This document shows positions 40,416 through 49,575 of a stretch of 51,578 bases of DNA, in pieces. Origin of the DNA: Acetobacter sp. DsW_063 (lineage in GTDB: Bacteria; Pseudomonadota; Alphaproteobacteria; Acetobacterales; Acetobacteraceae); contig NZ_JOPL01000033.1 in the NCBI RefSeq assembly GCF_002153745.1, positions 1 through 51,578 on the forward strand. The letters are read 5' to 3'. The translations under genes were made by a program, and so were the position numbers. The notes below the pieces were generated by a model. It ran no database searches. It saw only the letters and a program-made list of their open reading frames with translations, and had not been told where the DNA came from. Numbering within the stretch: the stretch's first letter is position 1; each line of letters starts with the position of its first letter.

Positions 40416-40808
40416 ATGCGTTTTACCGTCGATCGTCTCGATCATATTGTGCTGACGGTTCGCGACGTCGAAATCTCGGCGTCATGGTACCAGCGCGTTC
40501 TGGGGATGGAGCGCGAGGAATACGGGCGCCACAACCGCACCGCCCTGAAATTCGGCGGGCAGAAGATCAATCTGCGTCCCGAGGGGATGGAGGGGTGGGA
40601 GACCGCCGAATACTCCACCTGCGGCGCCAACGATTTGTGTTTCGTGGCCGCCGTTCGCAGCGAAGAAATCATCGAGCATTTGCGCAAATGCGGCGTCGAG
40701 GTGGTGGAAGGCCCCGTGGCGCGCCTTGGAGCGCTAGGGCCGATCACGTCGGTTTACTGCCGCGATCCGGATCGGAATCTGGTGGAGATTTCTTCGTATC
40801 AAGGGTGA
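40416..40808 (+). CDS. VOC family (glyoxalase/dioxygenase-like) protein
   Basis: A 130-residue vicinal-oxygen-chelate protein with two beta-alpha-beta-beta-beta units. LDHIVLTVRDVEISASWYQRVLGME is the first unit; CGANDLCFV, VEVVEGPVARLGALGPITSVYCRDPDRNLVEI forms the second. His of LDHIVL and Glu of NLVEIS are likely metal ligands. Substrate is unknown. ATG 40416 gives the family N-terminus. Confidence 0.82.
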   Translation: MRFTVDRLDHIVLTVRDVEISASWYQRVLGMEREEYGRHNRTALKFGGQKINLRPEGMEGWETAEYSTCGANDLCFVAAVRSEEIIEHLRKCGVEVVEGPVARLGALGPITSVYCRDPDRNLVEISSYQG

Positions 40809-40863
40809 GGAAGCTGTGAGAAGACTCTCGAAAACTTAGAACAACCTGGATTGGTATTTGTCT

Positions 40864-41313
40864 TTAAACGATGTTTCTGGCGACGCTTCGTAGGAAAGTA
40901 AGATACTTCTTGTCTTCGCCATGAAAAATTTCAATTCCGCCGCCCATATAGGCTCGCATTAATTCATCGGCGGCATGGTCTTTTTGATCAAGATCGAAGA
41001 GAGACTGTCCATAACGAAGATGAAGAAATGGGTTACCCAACCCCCCCGGGCAAGTCATAGCGTAGGCTAGGGCCTCAGTAGCTGACGTGTTGTACCCAGC
41101 CAAGAAGCAGGAGTCAGCTATGGCCGCCAGAATCCAGGTTGAGGCCTCCCAAGTATTTTTGGGGTCAGGAACAAGCCGCCAGGCAGCGTCGTATTGGTCG
41201 AGGGCCTCGTCAAAAAGGGCGGCTTTAGCTAAATCATCTCCCTTTTTGCACAGGGACTTTATTCTTTCGTAGAGATCGTCAGGAAGTTCTCCTGTTATTT
41301 CTGGTTGGATCAT
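40864..41313 (-). CDS. TPR-like immunity protein for the adjacent nuclease toxin
   Basis: A 149-residue, acidic, mostly helical protein. The segments KGDDLAKAALFDEALDQYDAAWRLVPDP, WILAAIADSCFLAGY and LGNPFLHLRYGQSLFDLDQKDHAADELMRAYMGGGIEIF match a tetratricopeptide-like family found beside polymorphic nuclease toxins. Its start overlaps the toxin stop by ATGA, the usual toxin-immunity coupling. Neutralisation by direct binding in the cytoplasm is inferred. A C7 tract (41041-41047) lies in the coding region. Confidence 0.72.
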   Translation of the reverse strand: MIQPEITGELPDDLYERIKSLCKKGDDLAKAALFDEALDQYDAAWRLVPDPKNTWEASTWILAAIADSCFLAGYNTSATEALAYAMTCPGGLGNPFLHLRYGQSLFDLDQKDHAADELMRAYMGGGIEIFHGEDKKYLTFLRSVARNIV

Positions 41314-42002
41314 TTTTTGCGTTTTCCTGTTCCAAAGCTGGGTGGCGATGTGGATACTTTTTTGTAAGTGTCGTCAGAGCCAAATGAAGCGCCATCGCTG
41401 GAGTTCAGTGGACCGTACTCGAAGTGATAATGGTAAGGGTTTAGCATGAAACGGCGAACCTCAGGAGATTTTTCTCCATATTGGTAGTATTTATTATTCC
41501 ATTGTTTTACTGCGGCAAAATCTTCGTTCCCTACTTTTCTGTGCCCCATATGAATTTTTTTATTTAAAGGCAACCAGTTATATTCGCCATTTTGGGTTGT
41601 CTGAACGTGGACTTGAACATTTTCTCTTAAAAATTTTGTTGTGTTCGACGATTTTTTATTCTTCAACGCTCCTTCTGTCGCACGTAATGCTAAAATTTCA
41701 TCTTTGGACGCTTTTTTGTATTCCGTGCCGCTTTTTACTCTTATTTTACCCTCATGTGCGCTGCGCTCTAATAGATCGAGCCCAGTTCGTGAGTATTTCC
41801 CAGGAGTGGCTCCTACACACCGCTCGCGGGCGCTCTTTTGAGATTTCCCCGGCTCAGTACCTATATTTTCATGACGTTTATTTGTTGAAGCTGCGCAGTC
41901 TGTTGATGTGGCTCCGGCCTCGCCTGAACTTGGTGCGGCTCTTTTGCGCGTCGAAGGCGTATAAGTTGGATCGGAATCCGAGACGCTAGCGCGTTTACCC
42001 AT
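41310..42002 (-). CDS. GH-E-like HNH/ENDO VII nuclease toxin
   Basis: A 230-residue, basic protein. The N-terminal about 80 residues are Ser/Thr/Lys-rich and probably disordered. The C-terminal part carries His151-Met-Gly153-His154-x-x-x-Gly, then Asn188-Pro-Tyr-x-Tyr-x-x-Glu195 and Asn200-Ser-Ser. This is the order of conserved positions in GH-E family nucleases of polymorphic toxins (MGHxxG, DPxNYRPE, NRSH). It should cut DNA or RNA in a target cell. It starts inside the last codons of the DUF4123 gene (8-base overlap) and ends overlapping the immunity gene. No secretion signal is seen, so delivery presumably depends on the adaptor. Base composition is more AT-rich than the neighbours. Confidence 0.72.
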   Translation of the reverse strand: MGKRASVSDSDPTYTPSTRKRAAPSSGEAGATSTDCAASTNKRHENIGTEPGKSQKSARERCVGATPGKYSRTGLDLLERSAHEGKIRVKSGTEYKKASKDEILALRATEGALKNKKSSNTTKFLRENVQVHVQTTQNGEYNWLPLNKKIHMGHRKVGNEDFAAVKQWNNKYYQYGEKSPEVRRFMLNPYHYHFEYGPLNSSDGASFGSDDTYKKVSTSPPSFGTGKRKK

Positions 42003-42891
42003 TAGCGGAAATCCGTGGCGGCTTGCCTTGTAATGATTCGTCCTGATTCATCAAAACGCGCAATCTAGCATCCGCGTAAGGTCCGCACAGGAATTTTTGA
42101 GTTTCCTGTTGATGGGTAATCTCTCCGTTGGAGATGAGCCATAACTTTGAATAGTATCCGAAACCCTCTTCTGTTGATGCGCCCAAATTTCGTGCTTCAA
42201 GTTCTCGCTGTTTCACAAAATTTATGAGCTCCATATTGGTCATAGACTCAGTTGCAAGCGGCTGATCAAGACGTAGCCACTCAGCAATTTTTTTTCTCGA
42301 TCGATCCAGAAGGTCATTTGAAATTCCTTCCAGCTGATCGCTGGTAAAGCACAAAGCGCCAAGCGTGGGCGAGGGCCAATTGTCTCTACATTTGGCCTCG
42401 AATACGCCCTCTGGTGCATCGAGTAGAAGAGATTTGGCGGGACCAAGCAACCGAGCCCTTTGAGATGCCTTCATTGCAGGCATCGTAATCGCGACAGTCG
42501 CCGGATCAAAATGACGGAACACGTGCATCTCCGTCTTCGGCCCGCCTGGCTTCTGCTCTTCTTCGGGAACAGGCAGCCGCACCATTGTCAGGCTCCGTAG
42601 GTGCCGGTAGAACGCCATCTCCTCGACGCCGGGCGCGTTCCAGAATACGCCGCCCGTCGTAATGTCAGGTAAGGATAGCAGCAATTCCAGCCGGTCGCGC
42701 GGCGCCATGATGTATTGTGGGCTGGTGCGTTGGATCTCCCGATCGGTCTGCTCAAGGAACAGGGATCGAGGTTTGAAGCCCGCATTTTTCAGCAGCGAGG
42801 GAAGGTCGTCAAACAACGCACCGTCGAACGCCACGGGAACGGGTGCGTCCGGCCAGTCAAACAGTCGCTTGCGAAATTCCTCAGGGACCAA
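41995..42891 (-). CDS. DUF4123 family protein, T6SS effector adaptor/chaperone
   Basis: A 298-residue cytoplasmic protein. The N-terminal region (VPVAFDGALFDDLPSLLK, then SLFLEQTDREIQ and SPQYIMAPRD) has the DUF4123 pattern, and the middle holds TEMHVFRHFDPAT typical of such adaptors. DUF4123 proteins (Tap/TEC) load cargo toxins onto VgrG spikes of type VI secretion systems. Here it directly precedes the nuclease toxin and its immunity gene, overlapping the toxin start. The start is TTG 42891 with GAGAGG upstream. No vgrG or PAAR gene is in the window, so it is an orphan cargo cassette. Confidence 0.75.
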   Translation of the reverse strand: MVPEEFRKRLFDWPDAPVPVAFDGALFDDLPSLLKNAGFKPRSLFLEQTDREIQRTSPQYIMAPRDRLELLLSLPDITTGGVFWNAPGVEEMAFYRHLRSLTMVRLPVPEEEQKPGGPKTEMHVFRHFDPATVAITMPAMKASQRARLLGPAKSLLLDAPEGVFEAKCRDNWPSPTLGALCFTSDQLEGISNDLLDRSRKKIAEWLRLDQPLATESMTNMELINFVKQRELEARNLGASTEEGFGYYSKLWLISNGEITHQQETQKFLCGPYADARLRVLMNQDESLQGKPPRISANG

Positions 42892-43038
42892 GGCTTCCTC
42901 TCCATCGTCAATTTTATCTTAAGAATAAGACGACGATGAAGAAAAGCGGAGTTTCACGACCGGCAGGGCCGATTCATGAAACTTCGTTGAAATGACGATG
43001 GAAACGTCGAGAGAGGATTTGCGTTACGCTTGCAACAA

Positions 43039-44316
43039 TCAGGCGTCGCTTCGCACCAGCACATGGTGCTTCTTACCAGAAGACAGCTTGATCGCGCCGT
43101 CGACCGCATCGGCCAAGGAGACGGTTTGTCCCTCGTCCGTAACCGTCACGTCATTGACGCGCGCGCCGCCGCCACGAATCAGGCGCCGCGCCTCGCCGTT
43201 GCTTGCGACCAGACCGGCCTCCGCAAAAATACGAAAGGCGGGAATGCCTTCGGCAAGGTCGGCGTGAGGAAGCGTGCACGTCGGCAGGGTGTCCACATGT
43301 TGCCCGGCCTCAAACACGCGGCGTGCGGTCTCGGCGGCTTCCTCGGCCGCAGCGCGCCCGTGACACAGGGCGGTTGCTTCCGTGGCGAGGATTTTCTTGG
43401 CCTCGTTGATCCCGGCGCCGTTTGCTGCGGCGAGACGATCGCACTCCTCCACCGGCAGATCAGTGAAGAGCTTGAGGAAGCGGCCGACATCTGCATCTTC
43501 CGTGTTGCGCCAGAACTGCCAGTATTCGAACACGGGCAGCCGCTCCGCCGACAGCCACACGGCGCCCTTGGCGGATTTGCCCATCTTGGCGCCGGACGAC
43601 GTGGTCAGCAGCGGCGCGGTCAAGCCGAAGACCTGCTTGCCGTCCGTGCGGCGGACAAGATCGATGCCGGAGACGATGTTGCCCCACTGATCGGACCCGC
43701 CCATCTGCAGGCTGACGCCGAAGCGTCGGTTCAGTTCTCGGAAATCAAAAGACTGCAAAATGGAATAGTTGAACTCGAGGAACGTCAGGCCTTGCTCGCG
43801 CTCGAGACGCGATCTCACGGAATCGAAAGACAGCATACGATTGACCGAGAAATGCACGCCGACTTCACGAAGCAATTCGATATAGGGAAGGCGGTCGAGC
43901 CAATCGGCGTTGTTGGCGAGAGCGGCGTCAGAAGAGTCCTCGCCGAAAGTCATGAACTGCCGCAGGTTTTTCTCAATTCCGGCTATGTTCGTTGCGATAG
44001 TCTCTTCGCTCATCAGTGAGCGGGCTTCTTCGCGGAAGGATGGATCGCCGATTTTCGCCGTTCCGCCGCCAAGGAGTGCGACTGGACGGTGGCCGTGTTT
44101 CTGCAACAGGCGCAGCAACATGATTTGCGTCGCCGAGCCAACGTGCAGGCTGTCAGCGGTGGGATCGAAGCCGATATAGCCTGTGACCGGGCCAGCCAAC
44201 ATGGCGGTGTCGAGCGCGTCGACGTCAGTGCACTGATAGAGGAACCCGCGCGCGGTGGCTTCCTGCAGAAATGGGCTGCGGAGCGTGGCGGTGGATAATG
44301 CTTCGGGCTGGGTCAT
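43039..44316 (-). CDS. tyrS: tyrosyl-tRNA synthetase
   Basis: Class I synthetase for tRNA-Tyr, 425 residues. [16 protein letters not shown] includes the HIGH-type HVGS at residues 58-61, [11 protein letters not shown] binds tyrosine and KMGKSAKG is the KMSKS loop. The C-terminus is an S4 RNA-binding domain ([18 protein letters not shown]). I choose ATG 44316 (MTQPEAL); an upstream in-frame start at 44358 would add 14 residues. Confidence 0.95.
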   Translation of the reverse strand: MTQPEALSTATLRSPFLQEATARGFLYQCTDVDALDTAMLAGPVTGYIGFDPTADSLHVGSATQIMLLRLLQKHGHRPVALLGGGTAKIGDPSFREEARSLMSEETIATNIAGIEKNLRQFMTFGEDSSDAALANNADWLDRLPYIELLREVGVHFSVNRMLSFDSVRSRLEREQGLTFLEFNYSILQSFDFRELNRRFGVSLQMGGSDQWGNIVSGIDLVRRTDGKQVFGLTAPLLTTSSGAKMGKSAKGAVWLSAERLPVFEYWQFWRNTEDADVGRFLKLFTDLPVEECDRLAAANGAGINEAKKILATEATALCHGRAAAEEAAETARRVFEAGQHVDTLPTCTLPHADLAEGIPAFRIFAEAGLVASNGEARRLIRGGGARVNDVTVTDEGQTVSLADAVDGAIKLSSGKKHHVLVRSDA

Positions 44317-44398
44317 CTCAGTCTGGTCCTGATCGTCTGGCGCGGGGAGGTCTACCACGCCAGACGATCAGGAGAAACCGCCGCTGCCCGAAGGAGTG

Positions 44399-45064
44399 TC
44401 AGTCGGCGGCCAGCGGCATCGCGCGACGCGCCATGACTGTGCCTACATGGTCTTCAAGCGCATCGGTGACCTGCTCCGCCTGATTGGCGAAGATGTGGTC
44501 GGCCTCAGGGAAAATTCGATAATCGACAGTGACGTTCTTCTGAGTGTTCAGCTTGTCGACCAGCTTGTGGATGGCTGGTTCCGGCGCCATGTCGTCCTTG
44601 CCGCCAGCAATCATCAGACCGCCGCAGGGACAGGGGGCAAGGAAGCCGAAATCATAATGAGCGGCCGGGGGCGCGACGCTGATCCAGCCGGTGACTTCCG
44701 GGCGACGCATCAGAAGCTGCATGCCGACGAACGCGCCGAACGAATACCCTGCGATCCACAGCGCGCTGGAGTTCGGGTTGACTGCCTGCATCCAGTCAAG
44801 GGCCGCAGCTGCGTCCGAAATTTCGCCGATGCCGCCGTCATAGCGTCCCTGCGAACGCCCTACGCCACGCGAATTGTAGCGCATGACGGAGAAACCCATT
44901 TTCTCGAACGAGCGGTACATCGCGTAAGTGATGCGGTTGTTCATCGTCCCGCCATGCAGCGGGTGGGGGTGCAGAACCAGCGCCAGTGGCGCATTGGGCT
45001 CGCTGGAGTGGTGGTAACGTCCCTCTAGGCGGCCGTCGGGGCCGGCGAACATAACCTCAGGCAT
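44399..45064 (-). CDS. alpha/beta hydrolase, COG2945-like
   Basis: A 221-residue cytoplasmic hydrolase. LVLHPHPLHGGTMNNR, RYNSRGVGRSQG, the nucleophile elbow IAGYSFGAFVG and FPEADHIFANQ (Asp-His) give a complete Ser-Asp-His triad. It belongs to a widespread family of unknown substrate. It is immediately upstream of tyrS on the same strand (82 bases). Confidence 0.85.
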   Translation of the reverse strand: MPEVMFAGPDGRLEGRYHHSSEPNAPLALVLHPHPLHGGTMNNRITYAMYRSFEKMGFSVMRYNSRGVGRSQGRYDGGIGEISDAAAALDWMQAVNPNSSALWIAGYSFGAFVGMQLLMRRPEVTGWISVAPPAAHYDFGFLAPCPCGGLMIAGGKDDMAPEPAIHKLVDKLNTQKNVTVDYRIFPEADHIFANQAEQVTDALEDHVGTVMARRAMPLAAD

Positions 45065-45665
45065 TATGGTTCCACGATTTCTGGTGGCCGTCCCTGGGCA
45101 TGACGGTCGCCGTGTTAAAGGTGGTCGCCGAACGGGTGACGATGCCTCGCCGATCCGTCGGGTTCGAATGTAAAGTCACGAAACTTGATCTCTTTGCGGC
45201 GGCGCGGCGAAAGCGTAGCTCCGCACTGCATGACCGCTCAAAGACACTCGCCATTCCCTATTTGGGGCCGGGCTTACGTTGCGCGAGATGCTTATTCAAC
45301 AGGGGAGATCTGCGCGCGATGCGCCGCCTCTCGCTGTTTCCATCACGCAGGGAGGTCACCCGGCCGGATCGCCTGGCAACGAGCGGCGCGGGCGAGCCTT
45401 GCTTGCGTGGCGCGTCGTAAGCTTCATGGATGGTAAGAAGGAGGTTGACTCGAACGCACGAACGTCCATGAAAGGTACTCCTCCTTGGCGCCGCACCCGG
45501 CGTCTCGCCACTTGTTAAGGTTCTTCAAGAGCGCCTTTTGTTTGCGCCAAATCGTGGCTTCGAAGCAACATATATCTGCGAGTTCACGGTAATGGCTACA
45601 GAAAACGTACAAAAGCGTGAGAGAGGGGCGGGCGGACAGGTGCCTATCTCGTCCGTGCGGCGGTC
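45065..45665. other. 601-base gap, no supported gene
   Basis: Short open frames on both strands give no recognisable protein and lack ribosome-binding sites. A tRNA-like string near 45,435 on the minus strand does not fold into a cloverleaf. Divergent promoters for the hydrolase (left) and the cysteine desulfurase (right) must lie here. An unannotated small RNA is possible but cannot be supported. Confidence 0.5.
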
Positions 45666-46796
45666 GTGAGCTTCACGCCGAAAGCGCCGTCATCGGGTCT
45701 TTACCTCGACGCTAATGCGTCTGAGCCTGTACGCCCGGAAGCCTTGGAGGCAATGGTCGAAGGCGCGGAAATCACAGGAAATCCCAGCTCTCTGCACCGG
45801 GCGGGGCGCGCTGCGCGTGCGGCGCTGGACCACAGTCGCCGTCTGGTGGCGGAGCGTTTTGGAGCGTCCGCCGAGAACTGTGTGTTCACTTCCGGGGGGA
45901 CTGAGGCGAACCTGTTGGCGGTGCGTGGTCTTGGAGCGGGCCGGACGCTTCTGGTTGGCGCCACCGAGCACGACGCCATCCGCCGCGCGTTAGACGACTC
46001 CACTTTGTGCACGATTCCCGTCCTCCGGGACGGAACCCTGGACCTCGAAGTATTGGAGGCGCGCTTAAGCGAAGTTGGTCAACATGGCGCGCTCGTTTGC
46101 GCCATGCTGGCCAATAACGAGACCGGCGTATTGCACCCGATGTCCGAGATAACGTCGCTTTGTCGACGATACGGCGCACGTCTTCATGTGGATGCCGTAC
46201 AGGCGGCGGGCAGACTGACGTTTGACCTCGGGTCTTTGGGGGCGGACAGCCTTGCGATTTCGGGACATAAGTTCGGCGGCCCAAAAGGCGCCGGGGCGCT
46301 GCTGCTTGCGGGCGAAGGGGCGGTGTCTTTAGCGCCGGTACAGGCTGGTGGGGGGCAGGAACGTGGCCGTCGCGGTGGCACGCCAGCTCTTCCCGCTATC
46401 ATGGGTATGGCAGCGGCGCTTGATGCTGCGTCGACGCGTCCCAGAGACCTTGCGCCCCTCCGCGACGCCATCGAGATTGCTGCGCGAGCGGTCGGTGCAA
46501 CCGTCTGTGGCGACGGAACTCCTCGTCTGGGCAATACGACCTCTTTGGCATTGTCCGGGATCAGGAGCGAGTCGCAGTTGATCGCGCTTGATCTGGACGG
46601 GGTCTGCGTGTCGGCAGGATCCGCGTGTTCCTCAGGAAAAGTGGCGACGTCGCATGTTCTGGAGGCGATGGGGCTGGGCGATCTCGCCGGATGTGCGGTA
46701 CGTGTCTCGCTGCCCTGGAACACGCCGGATGATTGTGCGGAGATTTTCAACGCGGCTTACGCGCGTCTCGTTTCACGGCGACGTCGCGACGGATAG
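45666..46796 (+). CDS. cysteine desulfurase (IscS/NifS family)
   Basis: PLP enzyme that takes sulfur from cysteine for Fe-S clusters and thio-modifications, 376 residues. The PLP lysine is K202 in ISGHKFGGPKG, SGGTEANLLAVRG lies near the cofactor phosphate, and the persulfide-carrying Cys321 is in SAGSACSSGKVATSHVL. The long SSGK loop indicates the IscS/NifS group and not SufS. The start is GTG 45666. No iscU, iscA or regulator is adjacent, so its place in a pathway is unclear. Confidence 0.9.
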   Translation: MSFTPKAPSSGLYLDANASEPVRPEALEAMVEGAEITGNPSSLHRAGRAARAALDHSRRLVAERFGASAENCVFTSGGTEANLLAVRGLGAGRTLLVGATEHDAIRRALDDSTLCTIPVLRDGTLDLEVLEARLSEVGQHGALVCAMLANNETGVLHPMSEITSLCRRYGARLHVDAVQAAGRLTFDLGSLGADSLAISGHKFGGPKGAGALLLAGEGAVSLAPVQAGGGQERGRRGGTPALPAIMGMAAALDAASTRPRDLAPLRDAIEIAARAVGATVCGDGTPRLGNTTSLALSGIRSESQLIALDLDGVCVSAGSACSSGKVATSHVLEAMGLGDLAGCAVRVSLPWNTPDDCAEIFNAAYARLVSRRRRDG

Positions 46797-47045
46797 TGAA
46801 CGCAGAAAGAAGGCTCGTGTCCCGGAAATCGCCGTAACATGTATCGATTTGAAACACGTCGTGGTTGGGGTGGCTCTATCGGTTGCGCTTGCTTGCGCAA
46901 AGACGTCGGCGCTCCGTACCCGGCTTTCGCTCGTCTCGTTGAATCCGGTCGTTCAGCACGCAAAGGCGTCCACCACGCTGCGTTATTCAGAACCTGCCGC
47001 GCATAATTCCGTTTAAGTTGTCCGATATGCTGATCCGGCAACGCC

Positions 47046-47891
47046 TCAATAAAGATCGTTCCAGCCGATTAGGCGCGTGCAGGAGTGGGCCAGCCCGGCG
47101 CGGAAACCGGGGCTGCACAGGGCGGCCAGTTCCGCTTCATGTTCATAGTCGGGCATCAGCCGGCTTATCAGCGCATTTTTGCTCGTGGCGGGATGAAAAT
47201 AGATTTCCGACACGCCTTCCGGCAAATGCGCGGCCAGGGCCGCCACGCGGCTTGGGGTCATATGTCCGCTCCATGCGAGGCCGAAGCACCAGTCGTTGGT
47301 GATCATGCCTGCTTCGCGGGCTTGATGTCGAAGCAGTGCAGTCCAGCGGCGTAGCGCCGCGTCGCCCAGAGTGTCGGTATAAATCCCGGCCGCGTAGAGC
47401 GGCTCTAACGGCTCCAATGGCACGCGCACCGCTTGCAGGCCGAATTTCTTGCCGATCTCGATCAGCAATGCCCCGACGGTGGGATGGAGATGCATATGTT
47501 TGTGGGCGTTGGCGTGGTCCAGGCGTAGGCCAGTGCTTCGAAACGCCTCAAATTGCGCAGCGATCTCGGCGGCGAGTTCGCGCCTGACAGATGGACGGAA
47601 GAAATACTCCACCCCCAGACGAAGCTGGTCGGACGGGAATTGCCCGTCCTGAGCTACCAGCAGAGGGATGTCGGCGGGCGGCAGCGTCGCCGGTCCTTCG
47701 ATCGCCACCAGATGGAGGCCGACGCGAAGATCTGGCAGTCGGCGTGCGCGTTCGACCGCGTCGTCGAACGCCGGGCCTGCGACCATCAGGCTGGCTGTGG
47801 ACAGCAGACCGTCGCGATGAGCGATTTCGATTGCTTCGTTGACCTCGGCCGAAAGGCCGAAATCGTCAGCGGAAATGATGGCGCGCTTCAT
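47046..47891 (-). CDS. hpnK: hopanoid biosynthesis deacetylase HpnK
   Basis: YdjC/ChbG-like carbohydrate deacetylase, 281 residues, that acts on N-acetylglucosaminyl bacteriohopanetetrol during hopanoid side-chain modification. The N-terminal ISADDFGLS, VGLHLVAIEGPATLP, RLDHANAHKHMHLHP and EIYFHPATS carry the Asp and His residues expected for metal binding. It is last in the transcription order hpnM-I-J-K, 89 bases after hpnJ. Confidence 0.92.
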   Translation of the reverse strand: MKRAIISADDFGLSAEVNEAIEIAHRDGLLSTASLMVAGPAFDDAVERARRLPDLRVGLHLVAIEGPATLPPADIPLLVAQDGQFPSDQLRLGVEYFFRPSVRRELAAEIAAQFEAFRSTGLRLDHANAHKHMHLHPTVGALLIEIGKKFGLQAVRVPLEPLEPLYAAGIYTDTLGDAALRRWTALLRHQAREAGMITNDWCFGLAWSGHMTPSRVAALAAHLPEGVSEIYFHPATSKNALISRLMPDYEHEAELAALCSPGFRAGLAHSCTRLIGWNDLY

Positions 47892-47980
47892 AATTTAGCG
47901 GCGCGTGAGGTGAGGGCGTCGGCCCGCCCGCCGCCGGCTCTTTCGTGCCGGAAAGCGGCCGGTGGTCGGCGTCCCCCGCA

Positions 47981-49405
47981 TCAGGCCGCGCGGCGGTCGC
48001 GCAGGAAGTGGAAGAACTCCACGCCCTCGCGCAGGCGGCGCTTCATCATCTGCGGGCTGCGCACCATCTCGTTGACGATCGACGCGATCTTCGGCGCGCG
48101 GAAATAGAACTTCCGGTAGAATTCATCGACGCTGTTGAAGATTTCGGTGTGCGACAGATGCGGATAGTGCAGGGGCGCCATCTGCACGCCGTTCTCGTCG
48201 ATCAGTTCGGCGTGGGACTCATCAAGCCAGCCGTTCTCGGTCGCCTGCTTATGCAGGGCGGTGCCAGGATACGGCGCGGCGAGGGAGACCTGCAGCGTGT
48301 GCGGGTTGATCTCGGTCGCGAACTTGATCGTTTCTTGGATCGTCTCTTTCGTCTCGCCGGGCAGGCCGACGATGAAGGTGCCGTGAATCTTGATGCCGAG
48401 TTCGTGGCAATTCTTGGTGAACTCGCGGGCGACCTCGACGCGCATGCCCTTCTTGATGTTGTGAAGGATTTGCTGGTTGCCGCTCTCATAGCCGACCAGC
48501 AGCAGACGCAGGCCGTTGTCCTTCAAGACTTCAAGCGTCTTGCGGGGAACGTTCGCCTTGGCGTTGCACGACCACGTGACGCCCATCTTGCCGAGTTCCT
48601 TCGCGATCGCCTCGGCGCGCGGCAGGTCGTCGGTGAAGGTGTCGTCGTCGAAGAAGAATTCCTTCACCTGCGGGAAATACTGCTTCGCAAGACGGATTTC
48701 GGCGGCGACGTGCTGCGGGCTGCGGGTGCGGTAGTTATGGCCGCCGACCGTCTGCGGCCACAGGCAGAACGTGCAGCGCGATTTGCATCCGCGACCCGTG
48801 TAGATCGAGATGTACGGATGCATCAGATAGCCGATGAAATAATCTTCGATCCGAAGGTCGCGCTTGTAGACCTCCGTTACGAACGGAAGGCTGTCCATGT
48901 TCTCGATCATGGCGCGGTCGCGGTTGTTGACGATCACGCCTTCGCTGTTGCGCCAGGAAATGCCGTCAATATCCTTGAAATCCCGGCCTTCGGCGACGTC
49001 TTTGATGGTGAAATCGAATTCATTGCGTGCGACGAAATCGACAGGCGAGGCCTTCAGCAGGCTTTCTTCCGCCTGAACCGCGACCTTCGCGCCGACCATG
49101 CCAATCTTCAGGTTAGGATTGGCGTCTTTTAACATTTGCGCCACCTGCACGTCCTTCGCGAAGGACGGAGTGGAGGTGTGCAGGACGACCAGATCGCGAT
49201 TCTTCACGTCGGCGAGAATCGGCTCCATGCCCATGCGCGCGGGGGGCGCGTCGATCAGGCGGCTGCCCTCGACCAATGCTGCAGGCTGGGCCAGCCATGT
49301 CGGATACCAGAAAGACTTGATCTCTCGCTTGGCCTGATACCGGGAGCCGGCGCCGCCGTCGAAGCCGTCGAATGACGGGGGTTGCAGAAACAGGGTCTTC
49401 ATCAT
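47981..49405 (-). CDS. hpnJ: hopanoid biosynthesis radical SAM protein HpnJ
   Basis: B12-binding radical SAM enzyme (474 residues) that contracts the glucosaminyl ring to the cyclitol ether of bacteriohopanetetrol in the Hpn pathway. It has an N-terminal cobalamin-binding-like domain (about 60-140), then the radical SAM cluster motif C207-x3-C211-x2-C214 (GCKSRCTFC) and FIVGLPGETKETIQETI. The start is at 49405 (MMKTLFLQPPSF) with AAGGA nine bases upstream; the frame is open 182 codons further, but that would run into hpnI. Confidence 0.93.
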   Translation of the reverse strand: MMKTLFLQPPSFDGFDGGAGSRYQAKREIKSFWYPTWLAQPAALVEGSRLIDAPPARMGMEPILADVKNRDLVVLHTSTPSFAKDVQVAQMLKDANPNLKIGMVGAKVAVQAEESLLKASPVDFVARNEFDFTIKDVAEGRDFKDIDGISWRNSEGVIVNNRDRAMIENMDSLPFVTEVYKRDLRIEDYFIGYLMHPYISIYTGRGCKSRCTFCLWPQTVGGHNYRTRSPQHVAAEIRLAKQYFPQVKEFFFDDDTFTDDLPRAEAIAKELGKMGVTWSCNAKANVPRKTLEVLKDNGLRLLLVGYESGNQQILHNIKKGMRVEVAREFTKNCHELGIKIHGTFIVGLPGETKETIQETIKFATEINPHTLQVSLAAPYPGTALHKQATENGWLDESHAELIDENGVQMAPLHYPHLSHTEIFNSVDEFYRKFYFRAPKIASIVNEMVRSPQMMKRRLREGVEFFHFLRDRRAA

Positions 49406-49575
49406 GGCGGGCGGTCCTTGCCGAATTGGAGCCAAAGCGAGTGGCGGAGATAGGGTAGTCGCCGGAAAATGGGGTCGCGACGACACTGACTCAATACCGG
49501 AGGCGCTTGCATAGCGGTTTCGGGTATCGCTGTCATGCCGCAGGGAAAAACGACCCGATGCGGGAGACGCTGCTT